Source of the DNA: Minicystis rosea
GTDB taxonomy: Bacteria; Myxococcota_A; Polyangia; Polyangiales; Polyangiaceae
DNA: 64,000 bases
Reading direction: 5' to 3'
Assembly: GCA_001931535.1 (NCBI GenBank)
Contig: CP016211.1
Span: 2,508,501-2,572,500, forward strand
Below, piece after piece: positions 62,063 to 64,000 of this stretch. Under the pieces are notes generated by a model, which made no database searches, was not told where the DNA came from, and worked only from the letters and a program-made list of their open reading frames with translations. Each line of letters starts with the position of its first letter. Position 1 is the first letter of the stretch. The translations under genes and the position numbers were made by a program.

Positions 62063-62823
62063 CCTTCGCCTCGTTCTCGTCACGGGTTCAGAAAGAGCTG
62101 TCGAACCTGAAAAGGCCGACGGGGGCTGCACGGCGGAAGGGCGTGCTCGACCATGTGGACGAAGCCCTGCCCCGCCTCGTCGAATCGATCTCGGACGCGC
62201 TGGAGCATGCGACGGAGTATGGAGAGCCAAAGGCGCTGGAGTACGTGGAGGATTATCTCATCGACCTGACATCCATTCTTTATGCCGCCGGCAGTCGCCC
62301 CGAAATTTGGCGCCGCTTTTCGGCGCTCGCGGCGTTCGATCAGATCCTGTCCAAGAAGGATTGCTCGGCAGCCGTGTACGCGGCCCTGGCAGGGGAGTGG
62401 CAAGCCATCGACGAAATGCCCCCCACGGCTTCCGAGCGGGTGGGTGTCGAGCATCGGGTCCTGTGGATCCTTCTCGGGAAGGCTGACTCGATAGCTGGAA
62501 TCGACGCCGACGCCGACCCCGAGACGCATGCTTGGCTGCGTCTCGCGCACAGCATCCCTGCGGGGGAACATGAAGCGACGGAGTCCGCCCTCGCGACCAT
62601 CTCCGACTTCTGGCTCGGCGAGCTCGGAGATACGTGGGATCACTACGATGTCGAAGCGTACCCCACCTTTCATGCGCCGGCGTGTGCGATTGCGGCGGTC
62701 GCGCGTCATCGTGGATACCGCCCCAAGAAATTGACGCGGGAGCAGCGCCGCTTTCTCGATGCCGGATTGGACCCGGACGAGCCACCGTCGCTCGTGCCTG
62801 GGGTGTGGCGCCTTCGAGCGTGA
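62050..62823 (+). CDS. Candidate immunity protein for the cargo toxin
   Basis: The 257-residue soluble helical protein has its ATG inside the end of the cargo gene (13-base overlap), so both are made together. It has no signal peptide. The segment FWLGELGDTWDHYDVEAYPTFHAPACAIAAVARHRGYRP resembles the C-terminal part of Imm49-type immunity proteins, where a Y-P-x-F/E-P-A-C-A-A-A-A-R-x-R-G string is common. Its position behind a polymorphic toxin end also fits. An eCIS aimed only at eukaryotes would rarely need immunity, so this hints at a bacterial or self-toxic target. Chaperone of the cargo is the main alternative. Confidence 0.55.
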   Translation: MGLLTFASFSSRVQKELSNLKRPTGAARRKGVLDHVDEALPRLVESISDALEHATEYGEPKALEYVEDYLIDLTSILYAAGSRPEIWRRFSALAAFDQILSKKDCSAAVYAALAGEWQAIDEMPPTASERVGVEHRVLWILLGKADSIAGIDADADPETHAWLRLAHSIPAGEHEATESALATISDFWLGELGDTWDHYDVEAYPTFHAPACAIAAVARHRGYRPKKLTREQRRFLDAGLDPDEPPSLVPGVWRLRA

Positions 62824-63042
62824 GAGCAACTCCATCGAGGGACGCGACCGCCCCTCCGATGGGAATCGCGCCCTCGTCGTCTCTCCGCATCTCCGGAGGC
62901 TCCGGTGATACGCTCTTCCAACCGATCATCGACGCCTGATGGTCGCGCTCGGGAGGTGGCCGTGCAGCGTAAACACTGGAGCATGATCGACCCTCACCCC
63001 ACGCGTCGTGGCGCAACCAGGGAAGGGGCTAGCTGCTGACCC

Positions 63043-64000
63043 ATGGTTGCCGCGGCGCGCGTCAGCCGAGCCGTCGCCACTGCGGCCACGCCCGTCGTGC
63101 AGCGCGCGCCCGCGCCGCCGAAGCCCACGACCACCACACCGCCGCGCCGCGCGCCCGTCGATCCCCGCTTCAGCACCGTGCTTCAAGCGCGGAGCCTCCA
63201 GGTCTCATCGCCCTCCGATCCGGCCGAGAAGGAGGCCGAATCCACGGCCAAGAAGGTCGTGAGCATGCCCGCGCCGACCGCGACCGTCGTCGCTGGGAGC
63301 GGCGGCGGCGTGCAGCGCCGGCCCATCGTCGACGAAGAGAAGAAGGTCGGGAGCAAGCTCGATCCGCAGCGCATCGGCCGCGCCGCCAGCACCCTACGCG
63401 TCGCGCGCGCCACGGAGCTGACCCCGCGCATTGCACGCAAGATCGGCGATCACGGCGGCCAGGGCACCAACGTCGCCGCGGAGATCAATGGTGCCAAGGG
63501 CGGCGGCGCGCCGCTGCCCGCCAGCGTGCGCTCGTTCATGGAGCCTCGTTTCGGCGCTGATTTCGGCAAAGTTCGGATTCACACCGGCGCGCGTGCCGCC
63601 AAGCTGGGCCGCGAGCTCTCCGCGCAGGCGTTCACCGTCCAAGAGCAGATCTTCTTCGGCAAAGACCGCTTCCGGCCGGAGACGAGGGAGGGCAAGGAGC
63701 TCATCGCCCACGAGCTCACGCACACGATCCAGCAGGGATCCGCGGTGCAGCGCAGCGCCGACGTGAGCGTGACCGAGCGCTCCACGCCGCACGTGCAGCG
63801 CCTCGGCATGAGCGACGTCCTCGATTTCTTCGCCGACAAGGCGAACATGATTCCCGGTTATCGGATGTTCACCATCGTGCTCGGGGTGAACCCGATCAAC
63901 ATGAGCGCGGTGGATCGGAGCGCCGCCAACATCCTCCGGGCCATCGTGGAGTTCTTGCCCGGCGGCGGGCTCATCACGCAGGCGCTCGATGCTTATGGCG
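63043..64000 (+). CDS. DUF4157-domain eCIS-associated protein (3' end outside window)
   Basis: At least 319 residues are present; the frame is open to the window end. After an Ala/Pro/Arg-rich start, residues 160-230 are a clear DUF4157 domain: SFMEPRFGADFGKVRIHTGARAAKLGRELSAQAFTV, EQIFFGKDRFRPETREGKELIAHELTHTIQQ. It includes the metallopeptidase-like HELTH motif. DUF4157 proteins are common cargo or cargo-processing proteins of eCIS loci, often with toxin domains at the C-terminus. The downstream part begins a hydrophobic helical region (ANILRAIVEFLPGGGLITQAL) like that of the preceding cargo. The ATG at 63043 is the first in frame. Confidence 0.85.
   Translation, partial: MVAAARVSRAVATAATPVVQRAPAPPKPTTTTPPRRAPVDPRFSTVLQARSLQVSSPSDPAEKEAESTAKKVVSMPAPTATVVAGSGGGVQRRPIVDEEKKVGSKLDPQRIGRAASTLRVARATELTPRIARKIGDHGGQGTNVAAEINGAKGGGAPLPASVRSFMEPRFGADFGKVRIHTGARAAKLGRELSAQAFTVQEQIFFGKDRFRPETREGKELIAHELTHTIQQGSAVQRSADVSVTERSTPHVQRLGMSDVLDFFADKANMIPGYRMFTIVLGVNPINMSAVDRSAANILRAIVEFLPGGGLITQALDAYG

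Noticed and set aside
32520..64000. Prophage instead of eCIS
   Set aside because: No capsid, portal, terminase, integrase or lysis genes are seen; an AAA+ ATPase, DUF4157 and toxin-like cargo are present, as in eCIS.
32520..64000. Type VI secretion system
   Set aside because: No TssJLM membrane complex, TssBC-type short sheath pair or ClpV is present; sheath and LysM adaptor are of the Afp/PVC kind.

Overview
The window is high-G+C DNA from what is most likely a myxobacterium of the Polyangia/Sorangiineae type. The signs are codon use dominated by G/C at third positions, many lipoproteins with Gly/Ser/Thr-rich linkers, a Ser/Thr kinase with a PEGA tail, an FHA-type sigma-54 activator, and mostly short intergenic gaps. 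No rRNA, tRNA, CRISPR array, transposase or integrase was seen. The taxonomic call is inference; no marker gene is present.

Left part (1-32 kb), mixed chromosomal genes. First come a duplicated-domain membrane protein and a gluconate-dehydrogenase-like subunit 3/GMC oxidoreductase pair (2-3361). Next are an MDR oxidoreductase with a divergent MarR regulator and a shared palindrome (3551-5030), and a secreted TAP-like hydrolase with a divergent AraC regulator (5095-7876). From 7.9 to 24.3 kb lie six secreted lipoproteins that appear to share a lectin/polysaccharide-lyase-like beta-sandwich, plus a related extracellular lipoprotein. Interspersed with them are a proline-rich membrane protein, a CpXC protein, a TonB-C-like lipoprotein and a four-gene signalling cassette (TPR protein, PEGA kinase, lipoprotein, FHA/sigma-54 activator). 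A recurring palindrome (consensus GCGATCTC-C-GAGATCGC) sits in the gaps before several of these genes. Then come a Ycf46-like AAA+ ATPase coupled to a GspE/PilB-type ATPase (24898-28247), a Cys-rich lipoprotein, a VF530 small protein, and a flavin monooxygenase with a divergent LysR regulator (29636-31877).

Right part (32.5 kb to the end): one co-directional locus for an extracellular contractile injection system (eCIS; Afp/PVC/MAC-like). In order it encodes a sheath, a tube, a second oversized sheath with a fibronectin-III-like insert, a second tube, a LysM-type tube/baseplate adaptor, a 59-aa protein, a spike split into gpD-like and gp5-like genes, a protein with C-terminal hydrophobic helices, gp25, gpJ and gpI-like baseplate proteins, and two related baseplate/tail proteins. 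Three large unassigned proteins, an AAA+ ATPase, a large eCIS cargo protein with a C-terminal ADP-ribosyltransferase-like domain, an overlapping candidate immunity gene, and a DUF4157 protein running off the window follow. No clear tail terminator, PAAR tip or separate tape measure is visible; they may lie to the right or be among the unassigned proteins.

Four genes (907-1670, 12080-13161, 23023-24299, 58665-62062) read correctly only if one base is restored. In three the break lies in a run of five G/C, so unfinished sequence is at least as likely as true pseudogenes.
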